Positions 19,132 to 28,857 are shown, numbered from the stretch's first letter. The stretch is DNA of 64,000 nt from Candidatus Nanopelagicales bacterium (GCA_025456065.1 JALOLH010000002.1:40734-104733), one strand, 5' to 3'. Notes: generated from the letters alone by a model not told the origin. Program-made: numbers and translations.

Positions 19132-19742
19132 CCGACACCGCGCTGCCCCCCACGCGCGCCGATGGTGCCGTCGGCGGCCAGCCGGCCGAGGAGCGCATCC
19201 TGCGCGCGACGATGGCTGCCCTGGCCGAGCTCGACCCCGCGGCGATCACGATCAAGGCGCTCTGCCGTGCCGCGCAGGTGACGCCGCCCACGATCTACTA
19301 CCACTTCGGCAACAAGGACGGGCTGCTCGCGTCGGCCGTGGAACGGCTCGTCGACGACTGGCTCGCCGCCGTCGACGCCGCCGTGGGCCGCGACACCACG
19401 CTCGCCGTCACCATCGACCAGGCCATCGCCGCCTGGACCGGGGCCATCACCGCCCCGAGCCGGCCGCTCGCCGTGTTCGCCTGGGCGACCCTGCTGCTGG
19501 CCGACTCCTCGGAGCCGGCCCGTGCGGCGCTCGTGCGCGCCCGGGACCGCGGCCGGGGCATGATCACCGACGTCGTCGCGCTGCACGTCCCACCGGGTCC
19601 GCTCGTGGACACCGTGGCCGGCCTGGTGGTCGACTCGGTCATCGCCGCTGCGGTGCAGTACGAGCTCGACCATGACGAGCAGGGGCTGCGCGCCCGGCTC
19701 GCCGCGCTCGGCACGGCCGTCGGGGTCCTCGCGGCCCACTGA
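19128..19742 (+). CDS. TetR family transcriptional regulator
   Basis: ERILRATMAALAELDPAAITIKALCRAAQVTPPTIYYHFGNKDGLL HTH; overlaps the GMC stop codon. Confidence 0.9.
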   Translation: MTDTALPPTRADGAVGGQPAEERILRATMAALAELDPAAITIKALCRAAQVTPPTIYYHFGNKDGLLASAVERLVDDWLAAVDAAVGRDTTLAVTIDQAIAAWTGAITAPSRPLAVFAWATLLLADSSEPARAALVRARDRGRGMITDVVALHVPPGPLVDTVAGLVVDSVIAAAVQYELDHDEQGLRARLAALGTAVGVLAAH

Positions 19743-19760
19743 GCGCTGGCGCGCTGGCAT

Positions 19761-19782
19761 CTCATCAACGGCATGCGAGGCG
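19761..19782 (+). promoter_or_regulatory. Shared 22-bp motif copy C: CTCATCAACGGCATGCGAGGCG
   Basis: 102 bp upstream of the treB-like ATG; similarity to copy B continues downstream (GCGCC..., CATCCTG..., CCGAAGG). Confidence 0.6.
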
Positions 19783-19862
19783 GAGCGCCCCGGGCGAGGG
19801 CCATCCTGCCCCGAAGGCGGGCGCGGGGTCCGCCCTGCAGGGCCGGCGGGCAGGAGCGTCCC

Positions 19863-21317
19863 ATGGGTGAGTACACCGAGCCGTCACGCGCGATCATCGA
19901 GGCGGTCGGTGGTCCGGGCAACATCGTGGCGGTCACCAACTGCGTGACGCGGCTGCGGTTCGCGCTGGCCGACGACGGCCTCGTGGATGCGGCGAGGCTG
20001 GCGGCGATCGACCTGGTGCAGGGCTCGTTCCTGGCCAACGGGCAGTTCCAGGTGATCATCGGCCCGGGCACGGTGGAGAAGGTGGCCGCCGAGATCCAGG
20101 CCCAGACCGGCGCGGGTGCGGCGAGCAAGGCCGACGTGGCCGCCGCGGGTGCGCAGAACCTGCACCCGGTGCAGCAGGCCATCAAGGTGCTGGCCGACAT
20201 CTTCATCCCGCTGCTGCCGGCGATCGTCACCGCGGGCCTGCTCATGGGCGTGAACAACCTGCTCACCGGCGAGGGCATCTTCTTCGACGACGAGTCGGTG
20301 GTCGACCGGTACCCGCAGTGGGCCGGGTTCGCGGCCATGGTCAACCTGATCGCGAACACGGCGTTCGTGTTCCTGCCGATGCTGGTCGGCTGGTCCGCGG
20401 TGAAGCGGTTCGGCGGCAACCCGCTGCTCGGCATCGTGCTCGGCGGCGTGCTGGTCCACCCGGACCTGCTGAACGCGTGGGGGTACGCGGCGGCCAAGGA
20501 GGCCGGCACGATCCCGACCTGGGACCTGTTCGGGCTCGAGGTGCAGGCGGTGGGCTACCAGGGGCAGGTGCTGCCGATCCTCGTGGCGTCGTGGGTGCTG
20601 GCCAAGCTCGAGATCTGGCTGAAGCAGCGGATCCCGGACATGTACCAGCTCCTGCTGGTCGCCCCGATCGCGCTGCTGGTCACCGGGTTCGCGTCCTTCC
20701 TGGTGATCGGGCCGGTGACCTTCTGGATGGGCAACGTCCTCACCGACGCGCTGGTGCACGTCTTCGACGTCGCACCCTGGCTGGGTGGCCTGCTCTACGG
20801 CACCTTCTACGCGCCGCTGGTGATCACGGGCATGCACCACACCTTCCTGGCCGTCGACCTGCAGCTCATCGGGACGACCGGCGGGACCTTCCTCTGGCCG
20901 ATCCTGGCCCTGTCGAACATCGCGCAGGGCTCCGCCGCGATGGCGATGATGCTGCTGGCCGCCAACCAGAAGGAGAAGGGACTGGCGCTGGCCTCGGGCG
21001 TCTCGGCCTACCTCGGCATCACCGAGCCCGCGATCTTCGGCGTGAACCTGCGGTTCAAGTTCCCGTTCTTCATCGCGATGGGCTTCGCGGGGCTGGCCGG
21101 CATGCTCATCGCGATCCAGGGCGTGACCGCCTCGAGCATCGGCGTCGGCGGCGTCCCGGGGATCTTCTCGATCGTGCCCGGGGACTGGGGTGCCTTCTTC
21201 GTCGGGATGCTCGTCGTCCTCATCGGCCCGTTGCTGGGAACGTACCTGTACGCCAAGGCGCGGCACCTGGAGGAGACTCCGGAGCAGGCCGCCGAGCTCG
21301 AGGCCGCGGTCGCCTGA
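19863..21317 (+). CDS. treB: PTS trehalose-type EIIBC component
   Basis: NIVAVTNCVTRLRFAL EIIB cysteine; GITEPAIFGVNLRFKFPF EIIC motif; adjacent to a TreC homologue. Confidence 0.88.
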   Translation: MGEYTEPSRAIIEAVGGPGNIVAVTNCVTRLRFALADDGLVDAARLAAIDLVQGSFLANGQFQVIIGPGTVEKVAAEIQAQTGAGAASKADVAAAGAQNLHPVQQAIKVLADIFIPLLPAIVTAGLLMGVNNLLTGEGIFFDDESVVDRYPQWAGFAAMVNLIANTAFVFLPMLVGWSAVKRFGGNPLLGIVLGGVLVHPDLLNAWGYAAAKEAGTIPTWDLFGLEVQAVGYQGQVLPILVASWVLAKLEIWLKQRIPDMYQLLLVAPIALLVTGFASFLVIGPVTFWMGNVLTDALVHVFDVAPWLGGLLYGTFYAPLVITGMHHTFLAVDLQLIGTTGGTFLWPILALSNIAQGSAAMAMMLLAANQKEKGLALASGVSAYLGITEPAIFGVNLRFKFPFFIAMGFAGLAGMLIAIQGVTASSIGVGGVPGIFSIVPGDWGAFFVGMLVVLIGPLLGTYLYAKARHLEETPEQAAELEAAVA

Positions 21318-21352
21318 CCGCGCCCGCTGACGTGATCGGAGGGGACGAGGCG

Positions 21353-23068
21353 ATGGGTGAGCATCCTGCTGCGGCGCTGGACGTGCTGCGCGACCCGGCG
21401 GACTGGAAGCGGAACACGGTCGTCTACCAGATCTACCCGCGCAGCTTCCTGTCCACCGACGGCGGCCCGACCGGCGACCTCGCGGGCGTCATCGCGAAGC
21501 TGCCCTACATCGCGCAACTGGGCTGCGACGCCATCTGGTTGACCCCGGTCTACGCCTCGCCGCAGCGGGACAACGGCTACGACATCGCCGACTACCACGC
21601 CATCGACCCGAGCTTCGGGACGATGGAGGACATGCAGCGCCTGCTCGACGAGGCGCACGCGCTCGGCCTGAAGGTCATCATGGACATGGTGGTGAACCAC
21701 ACCTCCACCGACCATGCCTGGTTCCGGGCCTCGCGGGAGTCGCGCGACAACCCCTACCGCGACTTCTACGTCTGGCGCGACCCGCAGGCCGACGGGTCGG
21801 CGCCGACCAACTGGGAGTCGAAGTTCGGTGGTCCGGCCTGGTCGCTGGACCAGGCCACCGGGCAGTACTACCTGCACCTGTTCGACGTGACCCAGGCCGA
21901 CCTGAACTGGGAGCACGAGCCGGTGCGCGAGGCCGTCTACGCGATGATGAACTGGTGGTTCGACCGTGGGGTCGACGGGTTCCGCCTCGACGTGATCAAC
22001 CTGATCTCCAAGGACCAGGCGTTCCCGCAGGCCCCGCCGGGCACCGACGGCCGGCAGTTCTACACCGACGGCCCGCGCATCCACGAGTTCCTCAACGAGA
22101 TGCACGAGGCGGTGTTCGCCGCCGGTGACCGGCTCACGGTGGGGGAGATGTCCTCGACCGACGTCGAGCACTGCGTGCGCTACACCCACCCGGACAGCCG
22201 CGAGCTGGACATGACCTTCAGCTTCCACCACCTCAAGGTCGACTACCCCGGCGGGGAGAAGTGGACCGCGGCCCCGTTCGACCTGCTCGCGCTGAAGGAC
22301 GTGATGAGCCACTGGCAGACCGGCATGCAGGCCGGCGGCGGGTGGAACGCGCTCTTCTGGTGCAACCACGACCAGCCCCGCGCGGTGTCCCGGTTCGGCG
22401 ACGACGGGGTCCACCGGGTGCGCTCGGCCAAGATGCTGGCCACCGCCCTGCACGGCATGGCCGGCACGCCCTACATCTACCAGGGCGAGGAGCTCGGCAT
22501 GACCAATGCCGGGTTCACCGGGATCGAGGACTACCGCGACGTCGAGAGCCTCAACATGTACCGGATCCTGCTGGCTCGTGGGGTGCCCGAGCCCGAGGTG
22601 CTGGAGATCCTGCGCGCCAGGTCCCGCGACAACGCCCGGACCCCCATGCAGTGGACCTCCGGACGCCACGCCGGGTTCACCAGCGGGACCCCGTGGATCG
22701 ACACCTGTGGCAACGAGGCCGAGATCAACGCCGAGGCCGCGGTCGCGGACCCCGACTCGGTCTACTGGTACTACAACCGGCTCATCCGGCTGCGCCGCGA
22801 GACGCCGGTCATCACCACGGGCGTCTACGAGCTCATCGACCGCGAGCACCCCGATGTCTTCGCCTACCTGCGCCGGGGCGAGGGCGAGACGCTGGTGGTG
22901 GCCTGCAACTTCCGTGGCCACCCCACGTCCCTCGCCTGGCCGTCCGAGCTCGGCGACGAGGGGACGGCGGAGCTGCTCATCGGCAACCTGGACCCGGCCG
23001 CGAAGCCGGAGGGGGGCGCGCTGCAGCTCGCCCCCTACGAGGCCGTCGTGCTGCGGGTCCCGGTCTGA
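21353..23068 (+). CDS. treC: Alpha,alpha-phosphotrehalase (GH13)
   Basis: VVYQIYPRSF, GFRLDVIN, TVGEMSSTD, NHDQPR GH13 motifs; beside PTS EIIBC. Confidence 0.9.
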   Translation: MGEHPAAALDVLRDPADWKRNTVVYQIYPRSFLSTDGGPTGDLAGVIAKLPYIAQLGCDAIWLTPVYASPQRDNGYDIADYHAIDPSFGTMEDMQRLLDEAHALGLKVIMDMVVNHTSTDHAWFRASRESRDNPYRDFYVWRDPQADGSAPTNWESKFGGPAWSLDQATGQYYLHLFDVTQADLNWEHEPVREAVYAMMNWWFDRGVDGFRLDVINLISKDQAFPQAPPGTDGRQFYTDGPRIHEFLNEMHEAVFAAGDRLTVGEMSSTDVEHCVRYTHPDSRELDMTFSFHHLKVDYPGGEKWTAAPFDLLALKDVMSHWQTGMQAGGGWNALFWCNHDQPRAVSRFGDDGVHRVRSAKMLATALHGMAGTPYIYQGEELGMTNAGFTGIEDYRDVESLNMYRILLARGVPEPEVLEILRARSRDNARTPMQWTSGRHAGFTSGTPWIDTCGNEAEINAEAAVADPDSVYWYYNRLIRLRRETPVITTGVYELIDREHPDVFAYLRRGEGETLVVACNFRGHPTSLAWPSELGDEGTAELLIGNLDPAAKPEGGALQLAPYEAVVLRVPV

Positions 23069-23223
23069 TCGCAGGTCGTGCGGCCCGCGATCCGGGTCCG
23101 CGGGCACCGCCGCAGACCACGGCGTCCACCGCGCCGCCTGGGACCGCACCAGCCGAAAGACATGACCAAGGTCCTCGCCGTGAACGCGATACAACGTCCG
23201 CGGAGGTCTACCGTCGGCAAGCG

Positions 23224-23245
23224 GTCGTGCGCGACCGCGCACGAC
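23224..23245. repeat. Inverted repeat GTCGTGCGC-GACC-GCGCACGAC upstream of the eut operon
   Basis: Perfect 9-bp arms, 4-nt spacer, 44 bp before the permease ATG. Confidence 0.6.
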
Positions 23246-23288
23246 CCGTGGCGGATCACCCCCATCCGCCCCGGGCGAGAGGACCGAC

Positions 23289-24752
23289 ATGGCAGATGGC
23301 AGCAAGGCGAAGACCACCAAGCACCTGCACGGCGGAGTCGAACTGGAACGGGAAGGGGATGAGTACTTCCAGAAGCGCCAGCTCCAGGGGGGCGTGGCTG
23401 GGTGGGTCCTGCTCGCCGGGCTCGGCGTGGCCTACGTCATCTCCGGTGACTTCGCCGGATGGAACTTCGGGCTGGGCGAGGGTGGCTGGGGGGGCCTGCT
23501 GATCGCCACCGTCCTCATGGCCACGATGTACCTCTTCATGGTGTTCGGCCTGGCCGAGCTGTCCTCGACGATCTCGACCACCGGCGGTGGGTACGCCTTC
23601 GCACGCCGCGCCATGGGGCCCTGGGGAGGATTCCTCACGGGCACCGCCATCCTGATCGAGTACGCCATCGCCCCCGCGGCGATCGCCAACTTCATCGGCG
23701 CCTACGTGAACTCGCTGGTCGGCTGGGACGGTTGGATCGTCTTCCTGTTCTTCTACGCCGTGTTCATCGGACTGCACCTGTGGGGCGTCGGCGAGGCGCT
23801 CAAGCTCATGTTCGCGATCACCGCCGTCGCGGTCTTCGCGCTGATCGTGTTCGTCGTCGCCGCGATCCCCCAGTTCGACCCCGCGAACCTGAACAACATC
23901 CCCGTGGACACCACGGCCGCAGGCGCCAGCTCGTTCCTGCCCTTCGGCTACATCGGCATCTGGGCGGCACTGCCGTACGCCATCTGGTTCTTCCTGGCGG
24001 TCGAGGGCGTGCCGTTGGCGGCCGAGGAGTCCAAGGACCCCGCGCGGGACATGCCCAAGGGGATCATCGGCGCGATGCTCGCGCTGATCCTGTTCGCCGC
24101 GCTCATCCTGGTGACCGCCCCGGGCGCCGCCGGATCGGACTTCCTCAAGGAGTCCGGCAACCCGCTGGTCGAGGCGCTCGAGGCCCCGCTGGCCTATGGC
24201 GGACAGACCATCGTGAGCGGCTTCATCAACGTCGTCGGCCTGCTCGGCCTGATCGCCAGCTTCTTCTCGATCATCTACGCCTACTCGCGCCAGACGTTCG
24301 CCCTGTCACGGGCTGGCTACCTGCCGAAGTTCCTGTCGATCACGGGCTCGCGCAAGACGCCGACGATGGCGCTGATCATCCCCGGGATCATCGGGTTCGC
24401 CATGGCCGTGCTCAACCAGGGCGACCTGCTCATCCTCGTGGCCGTCTTCGGCGCGACCATCTCCTACATCCTCATGACGGCGTCGCACATCATCCTGCGG
24501 ATCAAGGAGCCCGACCTCGCGCGCCCGTACCGCACGCCGGGTGGGATCGTCACGACCGGGATCGCCCTCGTGCTCGCCGTCGCGGCGCTGGTCGCGGGGT
24601 TCCTCGTGGACCCGCGGGTGCTCACGATCACCGCGGCCGTGTTCGCCCTGGCGATCGCCTACTTCGGGCTCTACAGCCGGCACCACATCGTCGGCACCGC
24701 CCCGGAGGAGGAGTTCGCGCTCATCGAGTCCGCCGAGTCCGAGCTGCACTGA
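23289..24752 (+). CDS. APC-superfamily permease, probable ethanolamine permease
   Basis: 487 aa, ~12 TM; FVVAAIPQFDP...PYAIWFFLAVEGVPLAAEESKDPARDMPKGI; first gene of the eut operon. Confidence 0.9.
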   Translation: MADGSKAKTTKHLHGGVELEREGDEYFQKRQLQGGVAGWVLLAGLGVAYVISGDFAGWNFGLGEGGWGGLLIATVLMATMYLFMVFGLAELSSTISTTGGGYAFARRAMGPWGGFLTGTAILIEYAIAPAAIANFIGAYVNSLVGWDGWIVFLFFYAVFIGLHLWGVGEALKLMFAITAVAVFALIVFVVAAIPQFDPANLNNIPVDTTAAGASSFLPFGYIGIWAALPYAIWFFLAVEGVPLAAEESKDPARDMPKGIIGAMLALILFAALILVTAPGAAGSDFLKESGNPLVEALEAPLAYGGQTIVSGFINVVGLLGLIASFFSIIYAYSRQTFALSRAGYLPKFLSITGSRKTPTMALIIPGIIGFAMAVLNQGDLLILVAVFGATISYILMTASHIILRIKEPDLARPYRTPGGIVTTGIALVLAVAALVAGFLVDPRVLTITAAVFALAIAYFGLYSRHHIVGTAPEEEFALIESAESELH

Positions 24753-24753
24753 G

Positions 24754-25044
24754 ATGCGCATCGCACGCGTGGTCGGGACCGCCGTGTCGACGGTCAAGGA
24801 GGCCAGCCTGGTCGGGCACAAGCTGCTGCTCGTGCGCGAGACCGACGAGCACAACGAGGTGCTCGGGCCGGTGTTCGTGGCCGTCGACGTGGTGGGAGTG
24901 GGGCCCGACGAGCTCGTGCTCGTCTCGGAGGGCAGTGCGGCCCGGCACGCCGCAACCACCACCGGCCAACCGGTCGACGCGGTGATCATGGGTGTCCTCG
25001 ACTCGCTCGAGGTCGGGGGAACCGTCACCTTCCGCAGGGTCTGA
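24754..25044 (+). CDS. eutN: EutN/CcmL (BMC-P) microcompartment vertex protein
   Basis: 96 aa; MRIARVVGTAVSTVKEASLVGHKLLLV...VAVDVVGVGPDELVLVSEGSAAR. Confidence 0.95.
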   Translation: MRIARVVGTAVSTVKEASLVGHKLLLVRETDEHNEVLGPVFVAVDVVGVGPDELVLVSEGSAARHAATTTGQPVDAVIMGVLDSLEVGGTVTFRRV

Positions 25045-25052
25045 GCGGCACC

Positions 25053-26489
25053 ATGCCCATCGGCCTGCGCGAGGTCCTCAGCGTGGGGATCGACGTTGGG
25101 ACGACCACCACCCAGGTGGTCTTCTCGCGCCTCGTGCTGCACGACGTCGCGCGGCCGGGGCAGGTGCCGCGCATCCAGGTCGACGAGAAGTCGGTGGTCC
25201 ACCGAGGCGTCGTGCACCAGACCCCGCTGTCGGCGCCGGACGCGGTGGACGCCCCGGCCCTCGCCGAGCTGGTCGCTGGCGAGTACCGGGCGGCGGGGAT
25301 CTCCCCAGGGGCCATCGAGACCGGGGCGGTGATCATCACCGGTGAGACCGCCAGGACCCGCAACGCCGACGCCATCCTGCACGCGCTCTCGTCCGGCGCC
25401 GGCGACTTCGTGGTGACCATCGCCGGGCCGAACGCGGAGGCCCAGATCGCCGGACGGGGCTCGGGAGCGGCGCGCTGGTCGGCCGACCACTACGAGCAGG
25501 TCACCACGGTCGACATCGGCGGAGGCACCTCGAACGCCGCGGTGTTCACCATGGGCCGCCACCTGTGCTCCTCGGGCATCGCCGTCGGTGGCCGCCAGGT
25601 GGAGGTCGACCCGAGCGGTCTGGTGCTGCGCATCGCACCTCCGGGCCGGTCGATCGTGGCCGAGCTCGGGCTGCCCGTGCACGAGGGCAGCCGCACCACC
25701 GTGGAGGTCCTCCGATCCTTCTGCGACGTGATGGCCGACCTCATCGTCGACCTCGCGACCGGGCAGGAGGTGCGCATCGGCCGCGGGATCCAGCTCACCC
25801 CGCCCCTGCGCGGCACGGAGGCGTCCACCTCGGTGTTCCTGACCGGCGGCATCGGGGCCTGCTACTACGGGCAGCTGCCGGCCACGACGATGGAGCAGAT
25901 CGCCCGGTACGGGGATGTGGGTCCCCTGCTGGCCGAGCGCCTGCACGCCAACCCGCGCCTGCAGCAGCTGACCGTGCGACAGCCCCCCGAGACCCTGCAG
26001 GCCACGGTGCTGGGTGCCGCCAGCCAGACAGTGACCCTCAGCGGCTCGACGATCTGGGTCGCCAGGGAGCTGCTCCCGCTGCGCAACCTGCCGGTGCTGC
26101 GCCCGGCCATGCCGGGGCGGGGAGGTGGGCCGACGTTCGCGGCAGCCGTGCGGGAGGCCCTCGAGCGGTGGGACCTCGACGACGACGTCCAGGCCGCGAT
26201 CGTCGTCGACCTCCCCGCAGAGCTCGGCTACGCGGCGCTGCAGGCCGTCGCAGCCGAGATCGTCGCCCACCACGACGCCGGCCACCGCGACCGGCCGCTC
26301 GTGCTGGTGCTGCAGCAGGACTACGCCCAGGTGCTCGGCCAGACGCTGCAGTCCATCCGGCCGGGCCTGCCCCTCATCGTCATCGACCAGGTCGGCCTGG
26401 GCGAGGGCGACTTCATCGACATCGGGCTGCCGGTCCTCGACGGCCGCGCCGTGCCGCTGTCCATCAAGACGTTGGTGTTCTATGACTGA
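25053..26489 (+). CDS. eutA: Ethanolamine ammonia-lyase reactivating factor
   Basis: SVGIDVGTTTTQVVFSRL, DIGGGTSNAAVF actin-like ATPase motifs; directly precedes eutB. Confidence 0.94.
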   Translation: MPIGLREVLSVGIDVGTTTTQVVFSRLVLHDVARPGQVPRIQVDEKSVVHRGVVHQTPLSAPDAVDAPALAELVAGEYRAAGISPGAIETGAVIITGETARTRNADAILHALSSGAGDFVVTIAGPNAEAQIAGRGSGAARWSADHYEQVTTVDIGGGTSNAAVFTMGRHLCSSGIAVGGRQVEVDPSGLVLRIAPPGRSIVAELGLPVHEGSRTTVEVLRSFCDVMADLIVDLATGQEVRIGRGIQLTPPLRGTEASTSVFLTGGIGACYYGQLPATTMEQIARYGDVGPLLAERLHANPRLQQLTVRQPPETLQATVLGAASQTVTLSGSTIWVARELLPLRNLPVLRPAMPGRGGGPTFAAAVREALERWDLDDDVQAAIVVDLPAELGYAALQAVAAEIVAHHDAGHRDRPLVLVLQQDYAQVLGQTLQSIRPGLPLIVIDQVGLGEGDFIDIGLPVLDGRAVPLSIKTLVFYD

Positions 26490-26516
26490 GGCCACGTGCA
26501 CCGGAGGTGGGCGTCC

Positions 26517-27884
26517 ATGAGGCTCGCCGCGACCCTGTTCGGCCAGCGCTACGAGTTCCGCGACATCACGGACCTCCTGGCCAAGGCGAACGAGGAGAAG
26601 TCGGGGGACCAGCTCGCCGGGATCGCCGCCTCCAGCGCTGCCGAGCGCATGGCTGCCCGCTTCGTCCTGGCCGAGGTCACGCTCGGCACCCTGCGCGAGC
26701 ACCCGGCGGTGCCCTACGACGAGGACGAGGTCACCCGGGTCATCGACGACGCCGTCAACGAGGCGGTCTTCGCCGAGATCAAGGGCTGGCAGGTCGGCGA
26801 GTTCCGGGAGTGGCTGCTGTCGGACAGCACGACCGAGGACATGATCCGGCGGGTCAGCGGCGGGCTGACCGCGGAGATGGTCGCCGCGGTGACCAAGCTG
26901 ATGTCGAACCTGGACCTCATGCTGGCGGCGAGCAAGATCAGCGTCGTCAAGCACTGCAACAACACGATCGGCCTGCGCGGCACCTTGGGCTCGCGCTGCC
27001 AGCCGAACAACCAGACCGACTCGATCGAGGGCATCCGGGCGGCGATCTACGAGGGCCTGAGCTTCGGCTCCGGCGACAGCGTGATCGGCATCAACCCCTC
27101 CGACGACTCGCTGGGCAGCGTCTCGCGGCTGCTGGAGATGACCCACGAGGTGATCACCCGCTGGGAGATCCCCACCCAGAACTGCCTGCTGGCCCACGTC
27201 TCGACGCAGATGGAGGCCATGCGCAACGGCGCGCCGGTCGGGCTGGTCTTCCAGAGCCTGGCGGGCTCGCAGCGGGGCAACGAGTCCTTCGGCATCGACG
27301 TCGGCCTGCTCGACGAGGCCTACGCCCTGGCCAAGCGCTACTCGGTGGCCACCGGCCCCAACTTCATGTACTTCGAGACCGGCCAGGGCTCGGAGCTGTC
27401 CGCCGATGCCCACCATGGCGCCGACCAGGTGGTGATGGAGGCCCGGTGCTACGGCCTGGCCAAGCGCTACGACCCGTTCCAGCTGAACACGGTGGTGGGC
27501 TTCATCGGTCCGGAGTACCTCTACGACTCCACCCAGATCACGCGAGCCGGCCTCGAGGACCACTTCATGGGCAAGCTCACCGGCATCTCGATGGGCGCCG
27601 ACGTCTGCTACACCAACCACGCCCGGTCCACGCAGAACGAGCTGGAGAACCTGGCCGTGCTGCTCGGCGCCGCGGGCGTGAACTACATCATGGGCATCCC
27701 GATGGGCGACGACTCGATGCTGAGCTACCAGAGCTCGAGCTACCACGACGCCCCGAGCCTGCGCCAGCTGCTGCGGCTGCGGCCACTGCCGGAGTTCGAG
27801 GCCTGGATGGAGGGCCTGGGACTGCTGCACGAGGGCCGCCTGACCGAGAAGGCGGGCGACGCCTCCTTCTTCCTGGGGAGGTGA
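26517..27884 (+). CDS. eutB: Ethanolamine ammonia-lyase large subunit
   Basis: LGSRCQPNNQTDS, NFMYFETGQGSELSADAHHGADQ, GIPMGDDSML highly conserved EutB segments. Confidence 0.98.
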   Translation: MRLAATLFGQRYEFRDITDLLAKANEEKSGDQLAGIAASSAAERMAARFVLAEVTLGTLREHPAVPYDEDEVTRVIDDAVNEAVFAEIKGWQVGEFREWLLSDSTTEDMIRRVSGGLTAEMVAAVTKLMSNLDLMLAASKISVVKHCNNTIGLRGTLGSRCQPNNQTDSIEGIRAAIYEGLSFGSGDSVIGINPSDDSLGSVSRLLEMTHEVITRWEIPTQNCLLAHVSTQMEAMRNGAPVGLVFQSLAGSQRGNESFGIDVGLLDEAYALAKRYSVATGPNFMYFETGQGSELSADAHHGADQVVMEARCYGLAKRYDPFQLNTVVGFIGPEYLYDSTQITRAGLEDHFMGKLTGISMGADVCYTNHARSTQNELENLAVLLGAAGVNYIMGIPMGDDSMLSYQSSSYHDAPSLRQLLRLRPLPEFEAWMEGLGLLHEGRLTEKAGDASFFLGR

Positions 27885-27888
27885 CGAC

Positions 27889-28857
27889 GTGACCAGCGTC
27901 TCGGAGCGCGAGCTGCGCAGCATCGTGGAGGAGGTGCTCGCCGGGCTGGCCGCGGCGCAGGCACCCGCGGTCGCCCAGGCCCCCGCGGCGGCGCACGCGC
28001 CCACCGCTGCCCAGCCACCCGATGCGCCGGCGGCTCCGCCGTCGCAGCGCCCGGCTGGCGGCCCCGACATCGACATCGAGGTGCCCGACCCCACCGTCCC
28101 GGCGGAGCGCCGACGTCTCGGCGTGGCGAACCCGGCCAACCCCAGCGGCCTGGCGAACCTGGCGGCATCGACCGCCGCCCGGCTCGCGGTGGGCCGGGCC
28201 GGGCCACGCCCGCCCACCCGCGCGATGCTGCTGTTCGGCGCCGACCACGCCGTGACCCAGGACGCGATCTTCGGCGACGTCCCGACCGCCCTGCTCGAGC
28301 AGTTGGGGCTGTTCACCGTGCAGACCCGCGTGACCAGCCAGGACGAGTTCCTGCTGCGCCCCGACCTCGGCCGCCTGCTCAGCGACGAGGCGCGCACGCT
28401 CATCGAGCAGCGCTGCACCAAGAAGCCCCAGGTGCAGATCGTGGTGGGGGACGGGCTCTCGGCCGCCGCGGTCACCAACAACCTCCCGCAGATCTACCCG
28501 GTGCTCCAGCAGGGCCTGCAGGGGGCCGGCCTGAGCATCGGCACGCCGTTCTTCGTCCGCTACTGCCGGGTCGGCCTGATGAACGACATCAACGACATCG
28601 TCCAGGCCGACGTCGTCGTGCTCCTGATCGGGGAGCGCCCCGGTCTGGGTGTCGCCGACGCGCTCAGCGCGTACTCCGGCTGGCGGCCCACCGCCGGCAA
28701 GACCGACGCCCAGCGCGACGTCATCTGCATGATCACCGGGAACGGTGGGACCAACCCGTTGGAGGCCGGCGCGTTCGTCGTCGAGCACGTGCGCAACGTG
28801 CTGGCGAACCAGGCCAGTGGCGTGGAGCTGCGCCTCAAGCAGAGTGGGAGCCGATGA
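27889..28857 (+). CDS. eutC: Ethanolamine ammonia-lyase small subunit, with N-terminal helix and Ala/Pro linker
   Basis: DGLSAAAVTNN, RYCRVGLMNDI, IGERPGLGVADALSAY; N-terminal SERELRSIVEEVLAGLAAAQAPAVAQAP. Confidence 0.97.
   Translation: MTSVSERELRSIVEEVLAGLAAAQAPAVAQAPAAAHAPTAAQPPDAPAAPPSQRPAGGPDIDIEVPDPTVPAERRRLGVANPANPSGLANLAASTAARLAVGRAGPRPPTRAMLLFGADHAVTQDAIFGDVPTALLEQLGLFTVQTRVTSQDEFLLRPDLGRLLSDEARTLIEQRCTKKPQVQIVVGDGLSAAAVTNNLPQIYPVLQQGLQGAGLSIGTPFFVRYCRVGLMNDINDIVQADVVVLLIGERPGLGVADALSAYSGWRPTAGKTDAQRDVICMITGNGGTNPLEAGAFVVEHVRNVLANQASGVELRLKQSGSR

Noticed and set aside
23069-23288. Cobalamin riboswitch before the eut operon
   Set aside because: No recognisable B12-box consensus was found by eye; an Rfam covariance scan would be decisive.
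24306-28481. 1391-aa minus-strand ORF across the eut operon
   Set aside because: Antisense to clearly conserved eutN/A/B/C; low-complexity H/V/G/R-rich translation typical of high-GC shadow frames.
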